Below the pieces are notes generated by a model. That model had not been told where the DNA came from and searched no databases. It saw nothing but the letters and a program-made list of their open reading frames with translations. Below, piece by piece: positions 1 to 6,394 of a stretch of 6,657 nucleotides of DNA. The position numbers and the translations under genes were made by a program. This stretch comes from Firm-04 sp045600205. GTDB taxonomy: Bacteria; Bacillota; Clostridia; Oscillospirales; Ruminococcaceae. Where the stretch lies: the NCBI GenBank assembly GCA_045600205.1, contig JAZRXM010000013.1:1-6657 (forward strand), in the 5' to 3' direction. Position 1 is the stretch's first letter. Each line of letters opens with the position of its first letter.

Positions 1-474
1 GATTGCGCTGCTTGGTCAGATTCAGAATAACAACGCTCAGCATGAGTATTACCTCACCGATACAATTGCCATTGCACTGCAAAATAACCTGCGTGCCGGC
101 GCATTCTGCTCGCAGAATCCCGATGTGGTGCTGGGTGCAAACGACCGCAAAGGTCTGTTGAAGCTGAACAACGCTGCCCGCATGGCAGTCCTGAATCAGC
201 ACATGGATAACGGTGTCGGTTTCTGCTGCACAGACGGCATCATTATTGAGCGCAGTGTTGAAATCGGCGCCGGTACAGAGATCCTGCCAAATACCATTCT
301 TCGCGGCAAGACCGTCATCGGCACAAACTGCGTCATCGGTCCGAACACCGTTGTAGAAGACAGCGTCATCGGAGATGGCGCAATTCTGAACGCATCGCAA
401 GTCTATGAGTCCGAAATCGAAGCAAATACAAAAATCGGACCGTTTGTACAGATCGTATCCAACGAACAGATCTG
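1..474 (+). CDS. glmU: GlmU-type UDP-N-acetylglucosamine pyrophosphorylase, 3' part, lacking the acetyltransferase end
   Basis: The 5' end lies outside the window; the reading frame enters at base 2 and 157 residues are visible. The stretch NNNAQHEYYLTD and the following ANDRKGL (the GVNNR-like loop of the family, keeping the metal-binding Asn) match the end of the GlmU uridyltransferase domain, which makes UDP-GlcNAc from GlcNAc-1-P and UTP in the cytoplasm for peptidoglycan and wall polymers. A linker helix leads into left-handed beta-helix hexapeptides (IGAGTE, IGTNCV, IGPNTV, IGDGAI, IGPFVQ). In full-length GlmU (about 455 residues) the IGPFA motif is followed by LRPG and some 120 more residues with the acetyltransferase catalytic His. 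Here IGPFVQ is followed by VSNEQI and a TGA stop. The terminator 11 bases later argues that this is the natural end and not a sequencing frameshift; the other forward frames show no continuation. It is probably a monofunctional pyrophosphorylase. A related sugar-nucleotidyltransferase is the alternative. Confidence 0.85.
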
Positions 475-485
475 AAGATCGTCAC

Positions 486-523
486 AAAATCCCGCCGCTG
501 CATTGCAGGAGGCGGGATTTTTT
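486..523 (+). terminator. Rho-independent terminator after glmU
   Basis: AAAATCCCGCC (486-496) pairs perfectly with GGCGGGATTTT (511-521) and a T run continues to 523. An inner CTGC/GCAG stem (498-501 with 505-508) closes a three-base ATT loop. It begins 11 bases after the glmU stop and should separate glmU from the lipoprotein gene. Confidence 0.92.
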
Positions 524-557
524 GATGCCCATTTGCCGTTTTCGACAGATTTCGCAA

Positions 558-583
558 GATGTTTCTGATAAAATAGAAACATC
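558..583. repeat. Perfect 9-bp inverted repeat over the probable promoter of the lipoprotein gene
   Basis: GATGTTTCT (558-566) and AGAAACATC (575-583) are exact reverse complements separated by eight bases (GATAAAAT) that hold the best -10 candidate. No T run follows, so it is not a terminator. The layout suits a dimeric repressor operator, or a 5'-leader hairpin if transcription starts upstream. The regulator is unknown. Confidence 0.65.
566..574 (+). promoter_or_regulatory. Possible extended -10 promoter for the GHL10 lipoprotein
   Basis: TGATAAAAT has the TGn extension and a TAAAAT -10 hexamer (569-574). The preceding gene ends in a strong terminator, so a promoter is expected between 524 and 590. 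I find no good -35 hexamer at 16-18 bases upstream (the 17-base position reads CAGATT), so the call rests on the extended -10 and position only. Confidence 0.4.
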
Positions 584-594
584 AAGGAATCAAA

Positions 595-600
595 AGGAGG
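595..600 (+). promoter_or_regulatory. Ribosome binding site that decides a TTG start
   Basis: AGGAGG, preceded by AAA, lies 8 bases before the TTG at 609. The first downstream in-frame ATG (633) would sit 32 bases from this site. Upstream in-frame ATGs fall before or inside the terminator region. The TTG is therefore the best supported start. Confidence 0.85.
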
Positions 601-608
601 CGGCAGTT

Positions 609-1847
609 TTGCGGTATACACGACGACATTCCATGCACTGGTTATCCGTTCTGATGATGTTTCTGATTCTGGCAGGCTGTATCGCGCAGCCCATGACACC
701 CTCTGCGGACATGCCCTTGTATCAGGAGCAGACATTTACGCAGTTGGAACAGTGTTTTTCCGCGCAAACAGGTCTGATCCGACCCACAAGGCAATCGCAG
801 GTGACCGCCGCATGGCTGCCCTATCTGCTCTATGATACCCTGTTTGCGGCCTCGGATGCCGACACCTGTCGTGCAGCGGTACGGGAACACCTCACAAATG
901 CAAAGAAAATCGGCATCAACACGATTTTTGCACACGCCTGTGCCTTCGGAGAAGCCTATTACCTCTCTGATTTACTGCCGCCTGCAAAATCATGCAGCTA
1001 CGATTGTTTTCAAATACTATCCGAAGAATGCCGCCGTCTGGAACTGTCATTGCACGCTTGGATCAATCCGCTGCGCCTGCAAACCGTGGAGCAGACCGCA
1101 AAATGGTCAGGCGAAGCCCTTGCCGTGCGTTGGTACCGTGACCGCAGTCAGCGCGAAAAATATATGATCTTGTGGGAAAATCGCTGGTATTTCAATCCCG
1201 CGCAGGAGCAGGTGCGCGATCTGATTTGCCGCGTTGCAGCCGAATTGCTCAACCGCTACCCAATCGACGGGATTCACATTGACGATTATTTCTACCCGAC
1301 CACCGCAGCCGCATTTGACGCACAGGATTTTGCCGCATCCCATGCCGAAGATCTCGCACAGTGGCGCAGAGAACAGGTCACCGCACTGGTACATCAGCTT
1401 TATGCAACCGTACACAATATTGCAGAAGATGCAGTGTTTTCCATCAGTCCGCAGGCAAACATCGCGCACAACACCGACGCACTCTACGCCGATGTTACCG
1501 CGTGGGCTGCCGAGGATACCGCCTGTGACTGGCTCATCCCGCAGATCTACTACGGGTTTGAGCATGAAACCATGCCGTTTTTAGAAGTCATGGCGCAATG
1601 GACGGCATTGCCGCGCAGTTCCTCTGTTGCCCTGCTGATTGGCATTGCCACCTACAAAGTCGGGGAAACAGACTTGAATGCAGGAAGCGGTCAGAAGGAA
1701 TGGCTGGATTGCCCTGCGCTCCCTGCCCGCGAAGCTGCTGCTGCTCTGCGGGATGAAAGTGTCAGCGGAATCGCATTTTATCACCTAGGTACGACGATTT
1801 CGCTTTCCCAGTCCGAGGCGCAGGCGCTCCATGAAATTCTTTTATAG
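609..1847 (+). CDS. GHL10/DUF187-family glycosyl hydrolase-like lipoprotein (DigH-like)
   Basis: This is a 412-residue protein from a TTG start. The N-terminus has basic residues (RYTRRH), a hydrophobic stretch and the lipobox LAGC, so Cys24 should be lipidated and the protein anchored on the outer face of the membrane. The mature part is a TIM-barrel-like GHL10 domain. AAW (67-69) starts the barrel, followed by IGINTIFAH, then HAWINP (149-154), FNP (195-197), the family signature DGIHIDDYFYP (220-230) with the acidic pair expected to act in catalysis, ISPQ (279-282), DWLIPQIYY (307-315) and GIAFYHLG near the end. The best-known relative, E. coli DigH (YddW), is a lipoprotein that cuts denuded peptidoglycan glycan strands during division. 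Wall glycan is therefore a likely substrate, but this is inferred from the family. The gene lies between a terminator and, 93 bp on, a response regulator in the same direction. ATG at 633 is the alternative start and would shorten the signal peptide. Confidence 0.87.
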   Translation: MRYTRRHSMHWLSVLMMFLILAGCIAQPMTPSADMPLYQEQTFTQLEQCFSAQTGLIRPTRQSQVTAAWLPYLLYDTLFAASDADTCRAAVREHLTNAKKIGINTIFAHACAFGEAYYLSDLLPPAKSCSYDCFQILSEECRRLELSLHAWINPLRLQTVEQTAKWSGEALAVRWYRDRSQREKYMILWENRWYFNPAQEQVRDLICRVAAELLNRYPIDGIHIDDYFYPTTAAAFDAQDFAASHAEDLAQWRREQVTALVHQLYATVHNIAEDAVFSISPQANIAHNTDALYADVTAWAAEDTACDWLIPQIYYGFEHETMPFLEVMAQWTALPRSSSVALLIGIATYKVGETDLNAGSGQKEWLDCPALPAREAAAALRDESVSGIAFYHLGTTISLSQSEAQALHEILL

Positions 1848-1940
1848 ATATTTCAGATTCATTTTATGTTTCTATGGTAATCTTGAATCATTCCGAAAGG
1901 AAGAGAGAGAATTTCAGAATCAGATATAAAGAGGTAGATC
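1848..1940 (+). other. Spacer before the response regulator, with three GA(T/A)TCA-like boxes
   Basis: No terminator hairpin with a T run is visible after the lipoprotein gene, so read-through is possible. The spacer holds ATTTCAGATTCA (1850-1861), CTTGAATCA (1882-1890) and ATTTCAGAATCA (1911-1922), with the ATTCA/AATCA cores about three helical turns apart. GATTCA (1856-1861) and TGAATC (1884-1889) also form a loose inverted repeat. I see no convincing -35/-10 pair. The ribosome binding site AAAGAGG (1928-1934) lies 6 bases before ATG 1941. Confidence 0.4.
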
Positions 1941-2648
1941 ATGGAGATTTTAGTTATTGAGGGGAATACACGACTTCGTCAGGAAATCCATGAACGACTG
2001 ACGAAAGACGGCTTTCACTGTACGACCGTCCCAAGCGGAATGGATGCCCTGCGGCTTTTGGATACGCCGCGCTTCCATGCAGTGCTGATTGATACGGCGC
2101 TGCCTGATACGGACGGACTGAGCGTACTGCGCGAGATGCGTACCCGCGGACTGGATACGCCTGTCATGCTGCTGAGCATTCAGGGCTCTGTTTCGGACCG
2201 CGTCATGGGTCTGGACAGCGGCGCAGACGATTATCTGGTCAAGCCGTTTCACATGGATGAGCTTTGCGCCCGTGTAAGAAAAATGGTGCGCAGCTACCGC
2301 AAAGAAAATTGTGAGATGGACAGCAGCATCCGCTGCCTTGCTGATTTAACCGTAGATACCAAACGGCACATTGCCACCAGAAACGGCAAGCGCATCCCGC
2401 TTTCCGAGAAGGAATGCGCCATTCTCGAATACCTGATTTGCAATCAAGGCGTTACACTGACGAAAGAATGCATCGAAGAACACGTTGCCAAGCATATGCC
2501 GACAGACGGTGCGGTCATCAGCGTGTATATTCACTATCTGCGAAGAAAAATTGATGACGGCTTCTCAGTCAAGCTTTTGCATACCATTCGCAATGCAGGC
2601 TATGTTTTGCGTGCAGATAACCCAAAACTGACACTCCGCCGCTCCTGA
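1941..2648 (+). CDS. OmpR/PhoB-family DNA-binding response regulator
   Basis: The 235-residue protein has the usual length for this family: a receiver domain (about 1-117) and a C-terminal winged helix (about 130-226). The phosphoacceptor is Asp51 (in LIDTALPDTDG). Ser79 takes the place of the switch Thr, and Lys101 sits in GADDYLVKPF. The wing domain carries LSEKECAILEYL (154-165), the recognition-helix region VISVYIHYLRRKI (192-204) and TIRNAGYVL (215-223). One oddity is the acidic metal-binding pocket: where most members read VEDD, this one has VIEGN, so Glu7 is kept but the second acidic residue is Gly8. Phosphorylation may be weakened or the protein may act without it. No histidine kinase lies beside it in the window, so it looks like an orphan or a distant partner's regulator. 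It follows the GHL10 lipoprotein by 93 bp without a clear terminator, so the two may be co-transcribed and could share an envelope-related job. A bidirectional terminator follows. Confidence 0.93.
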   Translation: MEILVIEGNTRLRQEIHERLTKDGFHCTTVPSGMDALRLLDTPRFHAVLIDTALPDTDGLSVLREMRTRGLDTPVMLLSIQGSVSDRVMGLDSGADDYLVKPFHMDELCARVRKMVRSYRKENCEMDSSIRCLADLTVDTKRHIATRNGKRIPLSEKECAILEYLICNQGVTLTKECIEEHVAKHMPTDGAVISVYIHYLRRKIDDGFSVKLLHTIRNAGYVLRADNPKLTLRRS

Positions 2649-2660
2649 AACACAAAAAAC

Positions 2661-2696
2661 AAATCCCTCCGAAACCGCAAGGTCTTGGAGGGATTT
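2661..2696. terminator. Bidirectional rho-independent terminator between convergent genes
   Basis: AAATCCCTCC (2661-2670) pairs perfectly with GGAGGGATTT (2687-2696). Inside, ACC/GGT (2674-2676 with 2681-2683) closes a GCAA tetraloop. On the plus strand TTTCTATTT follows; on the minus strand the right-hand T run reads TTTGTTTTTTG. It can therefore end both the response regulator and the 811-residue gene, whose stop is at 2708, and works best in the minus direction. Confidence 0.9.
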
Positions 2697-2707
2697 CTAT
2701 TTACAAT

Positions 2708-5143
2708 TCACACATCACTTCGTTTTTTGCCATTCAAAATTGCCGTAATTTGCGGGCAGTAGCCACCATATTCTTCGGTGATCAATTGGACCGAATGCAC
2801 CATCTGCAAATCACTGATGTAAGCGGAGTAATCATATTCACCTTCGAATATACGACGGCCTGTCCAGAGCAGTTCCACATTCGAATCCAGTACCGCCTCC
2901 GTACCATCATCATGACGGAATATCAGTTGACCGCAGGCTTTTTTGCCGCATTCCATGACGTAGAACACACCATTCGCCGATGCTGCATAACACTGCACAT
3001 TCGGATTCACCGTACTGACAACACCGTCTTTTGTAGCTCTCAGTTCAAAGGAATACGGGTCATCTGTTTCTGTGATGTAATATATGGAACGATCCGACCA
3101 GATACAGTTGTTCACATCCGGAACAGAATCTACAGTGTCGATCACATTTCCTTGATAGAAAATCTCCGTTTTGTACTCCAGCTTGCCATTTGTTTGCTCC
3201 GTAATAGAAATACCGGTGGAATACTCCCTCATCCAATCATTGTCCAATATGTCATTCCACGAGGAAACCATTTCGCCGCATCCCCAGTCAGGGAAAACGA
3301 CATTTTGCATACTAAATGATAATTCCGAATAATCCCAGTCGTAAAACCGCTTCATGAGTTCACGGACCGGCGCAAGATACATATCAGGAATAATCTTGCA
3401 GGCACCGACCATCACACACTGATGTTCTATATCCAGTACTGCATCCCAACTGTATCCGACTGACAGTTGGGATGTATCCATCTGATACACCTTGTCATCC
3501 ATAGTCACATAAAATGTTTTTTGTGACTCGACAAAGCAAAAATACAGATAATACAGGACTTGCCACATTTCGTCCTCACCGGTAATCTCCATTCCCTTCA
3601 AGGCTTCCGTCAGTTCACTGAGCTTGATTTTCGGAACATCGCCCTCATAGGTGTAAAACAAGCCGAGCAGGTTGTATCCCTCCGCTTCTGAGGTCAATTG
3701 GATTGGCACGGCATAGGGCAGCAACTGCTTCAATTCATTATCATAACAATAAATCGAGTTGCCTGACACAGTTCGATCTCCGATATTCGCAATGGTATTC
3801 CGCACCTTTTCGCGCAGCAATCGCTCCGTAAAATAAGCCTCATTCTCTCTTGACATTTCTGCATCTGTTTTCAGCATATCATCCTCAATGAAGTTGCTGA
3901 AGAGAAAATCAACTGGAGTCGGATCATCCGGTACAGCAGATTCCGTTGTGATAACGGCAACCAAATCACTCGAACCTCTAAAATACATATTCGACGCGTC
4001 TTTGGATACCGCCAACATATCGCAATCATCCATTTCGACATCAGCAGGGAGTAACATCGTCGGATACTTATCGCCTAAACTTTGCCGCAGCCACACCGGA
4101 GTTGGTTGCTGAAAGGATTCGACATAATGCAGCTTGCCGTCTGTATCATAGACAGCGTAATATAAAAACGTCGAATTATATAAGTCATCGTACCAGTAAA
4201 ATGTATCAAAATCCTGGAGATAAGCCATTCCGGCCGGAGCACATAACATTTGCTGCGAATCATCCATATCATAGAGTGGTTCTTCCTTCAGTTCTGCCAG
4301 CACGGCGACCGTTTCGCCGGTTTTAAGCCAGAAGATACGCTTGCAGTCCTCAGAAATGCGGATCGTCTCGGAGGCATTGGAACCGATGCGTGTACGGGTC
4401 TGCGTTTTAGCATTCCAAGTAAAAATCACATGATAATTATCGGCATACCCGGAGTCTGAATCCGCATACCGCACCAGATAGCAAATGCCGCTGTTATCAG
4501 GAAGAACCGTATACCACAGCACATCCTCTGCGACCGTCACAGGGGGGGCAGCAGGGCTCAGGAGTGAACGGTACATCAACGTCACGGAATCGGGATTTTC
4601 ATCGTCCTCAGTCTTCGACGGAAAAGACTGCGGATAGAAAATGCCGCTTTGATCAGGCATCACTGCAACCCATTTTTGCAAATCAGACTGAAGCATAGAT
4701 TTATCCGAGTAAAGATAATACAAATCACTGGTACTCAGCTCCTCGGAAACGTTGTGCTGGCTGCTGGTAAAATACGCCTCAGAAATCTGAATCGGCAGCT
4801 TCGTACTCAAGTCCTGATACCAGATCGCATTGTTTTTAAGGTAAACAACATAGTCCGATTCCGCCGCCGCTGTTCGCGCAGTCGATGAACTTCCCGCAGA
4901 ATTCTCAGACACATCGCGGTGCTGCTTGCCAAGGTAAATGCCCGTCCCCGCAATGGCAGAGAGAATCACAGCACCACAAACCGCAAGTGCCCCGAATCGT
5001 TTTCTTTTCCCCTGCTGATATTCCGATAATTCCTCGTGTTTCTGCTGCTGTCGGCGGGCTGTATCTTCTGTCAAAGCAGAATCAAGCAATTTATCAATAT
5101 CAAATTTCTGATTTTCTGCATCTGAATTATGCTGTTCCAACAT
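2708..5143 (-). CDS. Large single-pass membrane protein of unknown function, beta-propeller-like ectodomain
   Basis: I do not recognise the family. The 811-residue protein has a charged, Gln-rich cytoplasmic head (1-49, ending QGKRKRF), one membrane segment (about 50-72) followed by a Ser/Ala-rich linker (79-96), and a large, acidic, Tyr/Trp/Asp-rich region to the end. The positive-inside rule puts the C-terminal part outside the cell. Recurring blade-like strands with an S/P-x-D-x-S-x-I-x-Y flavour (MPDQSGIFY 162-170, LPDNSGICY 214-222, ISEDCKRIFW 263-272, VSKDASNMYF 379-388, WSDRSIYYI 682-690, ASANGVFYV 721-729), plus openings such as VVYLKNNAIWYQDL (99-112), suggest a TolB- or DUF5050-type beta-propeller. 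This is a pattern reading only. The start is supported by AAAGGGG (5157-5151) 7 bases before ATG 5143. No clear promoter is seen in the 120 bp before it; TATAAC (minus, 5175-5170) is the best -10 but lacks a good -35. A seven-G run near 4545 does not break the frame. Possible roles are envelope sensing or ligand display. Confidence 0.85.
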   Translation of the reverse strand: MLEQHNSDAENQKFDIDKLLDSALTEDTARRQQQKHEELSEYQQGKRKRFGALAVCGAVILSAIAGTGIYLGKQHRDVSENSAGSSSTARTAAAESDYVVYLKNNAIWYQDLSTKLPIQISEAYFTSSQHNVSEELSTSDLYYLYSDKSMLQSDLQKWVAVMPDQSGIFYPQSFPSKTEDDENPDSVTLMYRSLLSPAAPPVTVAEDVLWYTVLPDNSGICYLVRYADSDSGYADNYHVIFTWNAKTQTRTRIGSNASETIRISEDCKRIFWLKTGETVAVLAELKEEPLYDMDDSQQMLCAPAGMAYLQDFDTFYWYDDLYNSTFLYYAVYDTDGKLHYVESFQQPTPVWLRQSLGDKYPTMLLPADVEMDDCDMLAVSKDASNMYFRGSSDLVAVITTESAVPDDPTPVDFLFSNFIEDDMLKTDAEMSRENEAYFTERLLREKVRNTIANIGDRTVSGNSIYCYDNELKQLLPYAVPIQLTSEAEGYNLLGLFYTYEGDVPKIKLSELTEALKGMEITGEDEMWQVLYYLYFCFVESQKTFYVTMDDKVYQMDTSQLSVGYSWDAVLDIEHQCVMVGACKIIPDMYLAPVRELMKRFYDWDYSELSFSMQNVVFPDWGCGEMVSSWNDILDNDWMREYSTGISITEQTNGKLEYKTEIFYQGNVIDTVDSVPDVNNCIWSDRSIYYITETDDPYSFELRATKDGVVSTVNPNVQCYAASANGVFYVMECGKKACGQLIFRHDDGTEAVLDSNVELLWTGRRIFEGEYDYSAYISDLQMVHSVQLITEEYGGYCPQITAILNGKKRSDV
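3442..3474. repeat. Perfect 12-bp inverted repeat inside the 811-residue membrane protein gene
   Basis: CATCCCAACTGT (3442-3453) and ACAGTTGGGATG (3463-3474) are exact reverse complements with a nine-base loop. A G-T wobble and a T-A pair extend the stem outward to 3440/3476. In the minus-strand mRNA it covers codons for about residues 557-567 (TSQLSVGYSWD). No T run follows in the mRNA, so it is not a normal terminator. Confidence 0.75.
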
Positions 5144-5263
5144 CTGAAAGCCCCTTTCTGATAGGTTCTGTTATAAAAACGATTCAAAGCCACCAAAATA
5201 TTCATTGCCCGATTCGATTTGTATGATTGCACATATAGGGAGAATATAATAGCGGAGATTTTA

Positions 5264-6295
5264 TTAGAAGCAGCGTTCTGCACGGTCTTTTCTGCAAGAA
5301 TCCATGCGTCCGCATCGGTAGCAGAGTTCATTCTTCGAAACGCCATCTCGGGTTATATCGAGCAAATTAGAAATCGTCGTTTCCGCGATGTTTTCAAGAG
5401 CCTCCGCAGTCAAAAAAGCCTGATGAGAGGTAACAAGTACATTGGGCATGGAAATCAATCGCGCCAATACATCATCCGCTACAATGTGCCCCGAAAAATC
5501 CTCGAAGAAAATGTCTGCTTCCTCCTCATAGACATCCAAGCACGCTGCGCCTATGATCCGCTGTTTTATCCCGTCCAGTAGGGCTTCTGCGTCAATCAAC
5601 GCACCGCGGGACGTATTAATCAGAATCACGCCTTTTTTGAATTTAGTGAGGGTATCATGTCCGATCAAATGATGCGTTTCGGGTGTCAGCGGGCAGTGCA
5701 GGGAGATGATATCGCTCTGTGCAAAAAGTTCATCCAATGAAACATAGGTAATTTTACTGTTTTCGGCAGGAAATTTGTCGTAGCCGAGTACACGCATCCC
5801 GAACCCATTGCAGATATCCGCAAAAATGCACCCTATTTTACCCGTACCGATCACACCGACCGTTTTACCGTGCAGGTCAAATCCTGTCAACCCGCTGAGC
5901 GAAAAATTGAATTCTCTGGTACGGTTATACGCCTTATGAATGCGGCGCACAGAAGTCAACAGCATTGCGATTGCGTGTTCTGCTACCGCATAAGGCGAAT
6001 AAGCGGGTACATGCAGAACATGGATTTTCCCAAAGCAAGCCTGCAAATCCACATTGTTATAGCCGGCGCAGCGCAGTAAAATCGCTTTGACGCCTAGCGC
6101 ATGAAGTTTATCTACGACCGCTGCATCAACGTTATCATTCACAAACACGCAGACGGCGTTGCAGTCCTGAGCAAGGCTTGCGGTATCTGCATTCAGTTTG
6201 GTATCAAAGAATTTGATGAAAATATTTTTACTTTCCGCTGCTTTTTCAAAAGATTCGACATCATACGATTTTGTGTCATAAAATGCGAGCTGCAT
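5264..6295 (-). CDS. ldhA: D-lactate dehydrogenase (NAD-dependent)
   Basis: The 343-residue cytoplasmic enzyme reduces pyruvate to D-lactate with NADH, recycling NAD during fermentation. It belongs to the D-2-hydroxyacid dehydrogenase family: RCAGYNNVD, YSPYAVAEHAIAMLL, HKAYNRTRE, the Rossmann motif GVIGTGKIG (147-155) and the NAD-selecting Asp173 at the end of VLGYD are all present. The catalytic residues are Arg230 (NTSRGALID), Glu259 (LDVYEEEAD) and His291 (TSHQAF), with the same 29- and 32-residue spacings as in the Lactobacillus enzyme. FFED and DDVLARL are typical of true D-LDH rather than of phosphoglycerate dehydrogenase. The ATG at 6295 is chosen because AAGGAGG lies 8 bases before it and the protein then begins MQLAFYDTKSYD like its relatives; the in-frame ATG at 6355 lies upstream of the promoter -10. 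The C-terminal tail has Cys325, Cys328, Cys334 and Cys342 in a C-x2-C-x5-C-x7-C pattern. It has its own promoter and no clear terminator before the next gene. Confidence 0.95.
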   Translation of the reverse strand: MQLAFYDTKSYDVESFEKAAESKNIFIKFFDTKLNADTASLAQDCNAVCVFVNDNVDAAVVDKLHALGVKAILLRCAGYNNVDLQACFGKIHVLHVPAYSPYAVAEHAIAMLLTSVRRIHKAYNRTREFNFSLSGLTGFDLHGKTVGVIGTGKIGCIFADICNGFGMRVLGYDKFPAENSKITYVSLDELFAQSDIISLHCPLTPETHHLIGHDTLTKFKKGVILINTSRGALIDAEALLDGIKQRIIGAACLDVYEEEADIFFEDFSGHIVADDVLARLISMPNVLVTSHQAFLTAEALENIAETTISNLLDITRDGVSKNELCYRCGRMDSCRKDRAERCF

Positions 6296-6303
6296 ATACT
6301 GCG

Positions 6304-6310
6304 CCTCCTT
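6304..6310 (-). promoter_or_regulatory. Ribosome binding site fixing the ldhA start
   Basis: On the minus strand AAGGAGG lies 8 bases before ATG 6295. It rules out the longer reading frame that begins at 6355. Confidence 0.9.
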
Positions 6311-6326
6311 CAATGAAAGTAAAGAT

Positions 6327-6355
6327 ATTATACCACAGAAATAACGAAATAACAA
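6327..6355 (-). promoter_or_regulatory. ldhA promoter, extended -10, housekeeping sigma type
   Basis: On the minus strand TTGTTA (6355-6350) and TATAAT (6332-6327) are separated by exactly 17 bases, and TGG just before the -10 supplies the TGn extension. The transcription start should fall near 6320, giving a leader of about 25 bases that includes the ribosome binding site. The promoter sits directly downstream of the tRNA-Gln terminator. Confidence 0.9.
6338..6353 (-). repeat. Tandem 8-bp repeat inside the ldhA promoter
   Basis: On the minus strand GTTATTTC occurs twice head to tail (6353-6346 and 6345-6338), covering part of the -35 box and the spacer. It is placed like an operator. TTGTTA resembles one half of a clostridial Rex site, but no matching inverted half (TAACAA) is present. 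Confidence 0.6.
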
Positions 6356-6362
6356 GATGTAT

Positions 6363-6393
6363 TAAAAAACCTCCGTTCTTTTGGAACGGAGGT
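6363..6393 (-). terminator. Rho-independent terminator after tRNA-Gln
   Basis: ACCTCCGTTC pairs perfectly with GAACGGAGGT (plus 6369-6378 and 6384-6393) around a five-base loop. On the minus strand it is followed by a T run (6369-6364). It starts one base after the encoded CCA end of the tRNA. Confidence 0.93.
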
Positions 6394-6394
6394 C

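Noticed and set aside
405..608. Upstream in-frame extension of the GHL10 gene to ATG 405
   Set aside because: It would overlap the end of glmU and run through the terminator, and the added residues have no family likeness. TTG 609 has a perfect ribosome binding site and gives a clean lipoprotein signal.
2750..3319. 189-codon plus-strand open frame antisense to the membrane protein gene
   Set aside because: It has no ribosome binding site or family features, and the minus-strand gene across it is long and well formed. It is a shadow frame.
3442..3474. Intragenic hairpin as a rho-independent terminator
   Set aside because: No T run follows on either strand.
5240..5252. TATAAT at 5245-5250 as a plus-strand promoter
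   Set aside because: No -35 hexamer at usable spacing, and it would read antisense into ldhA.
6296..6355. Longer ldhA starting at ATG 6355
   Set aside because: The added codons contain the promoter -10 and the ribosome binding site, and the family N-terminus starts at 6295.
6338..6355. Complete Rex operator in the ldhA promoter
   Set aside because: Only one TTGTTA half is present; the expected inverted TAACAA half at the right spacing is missing.
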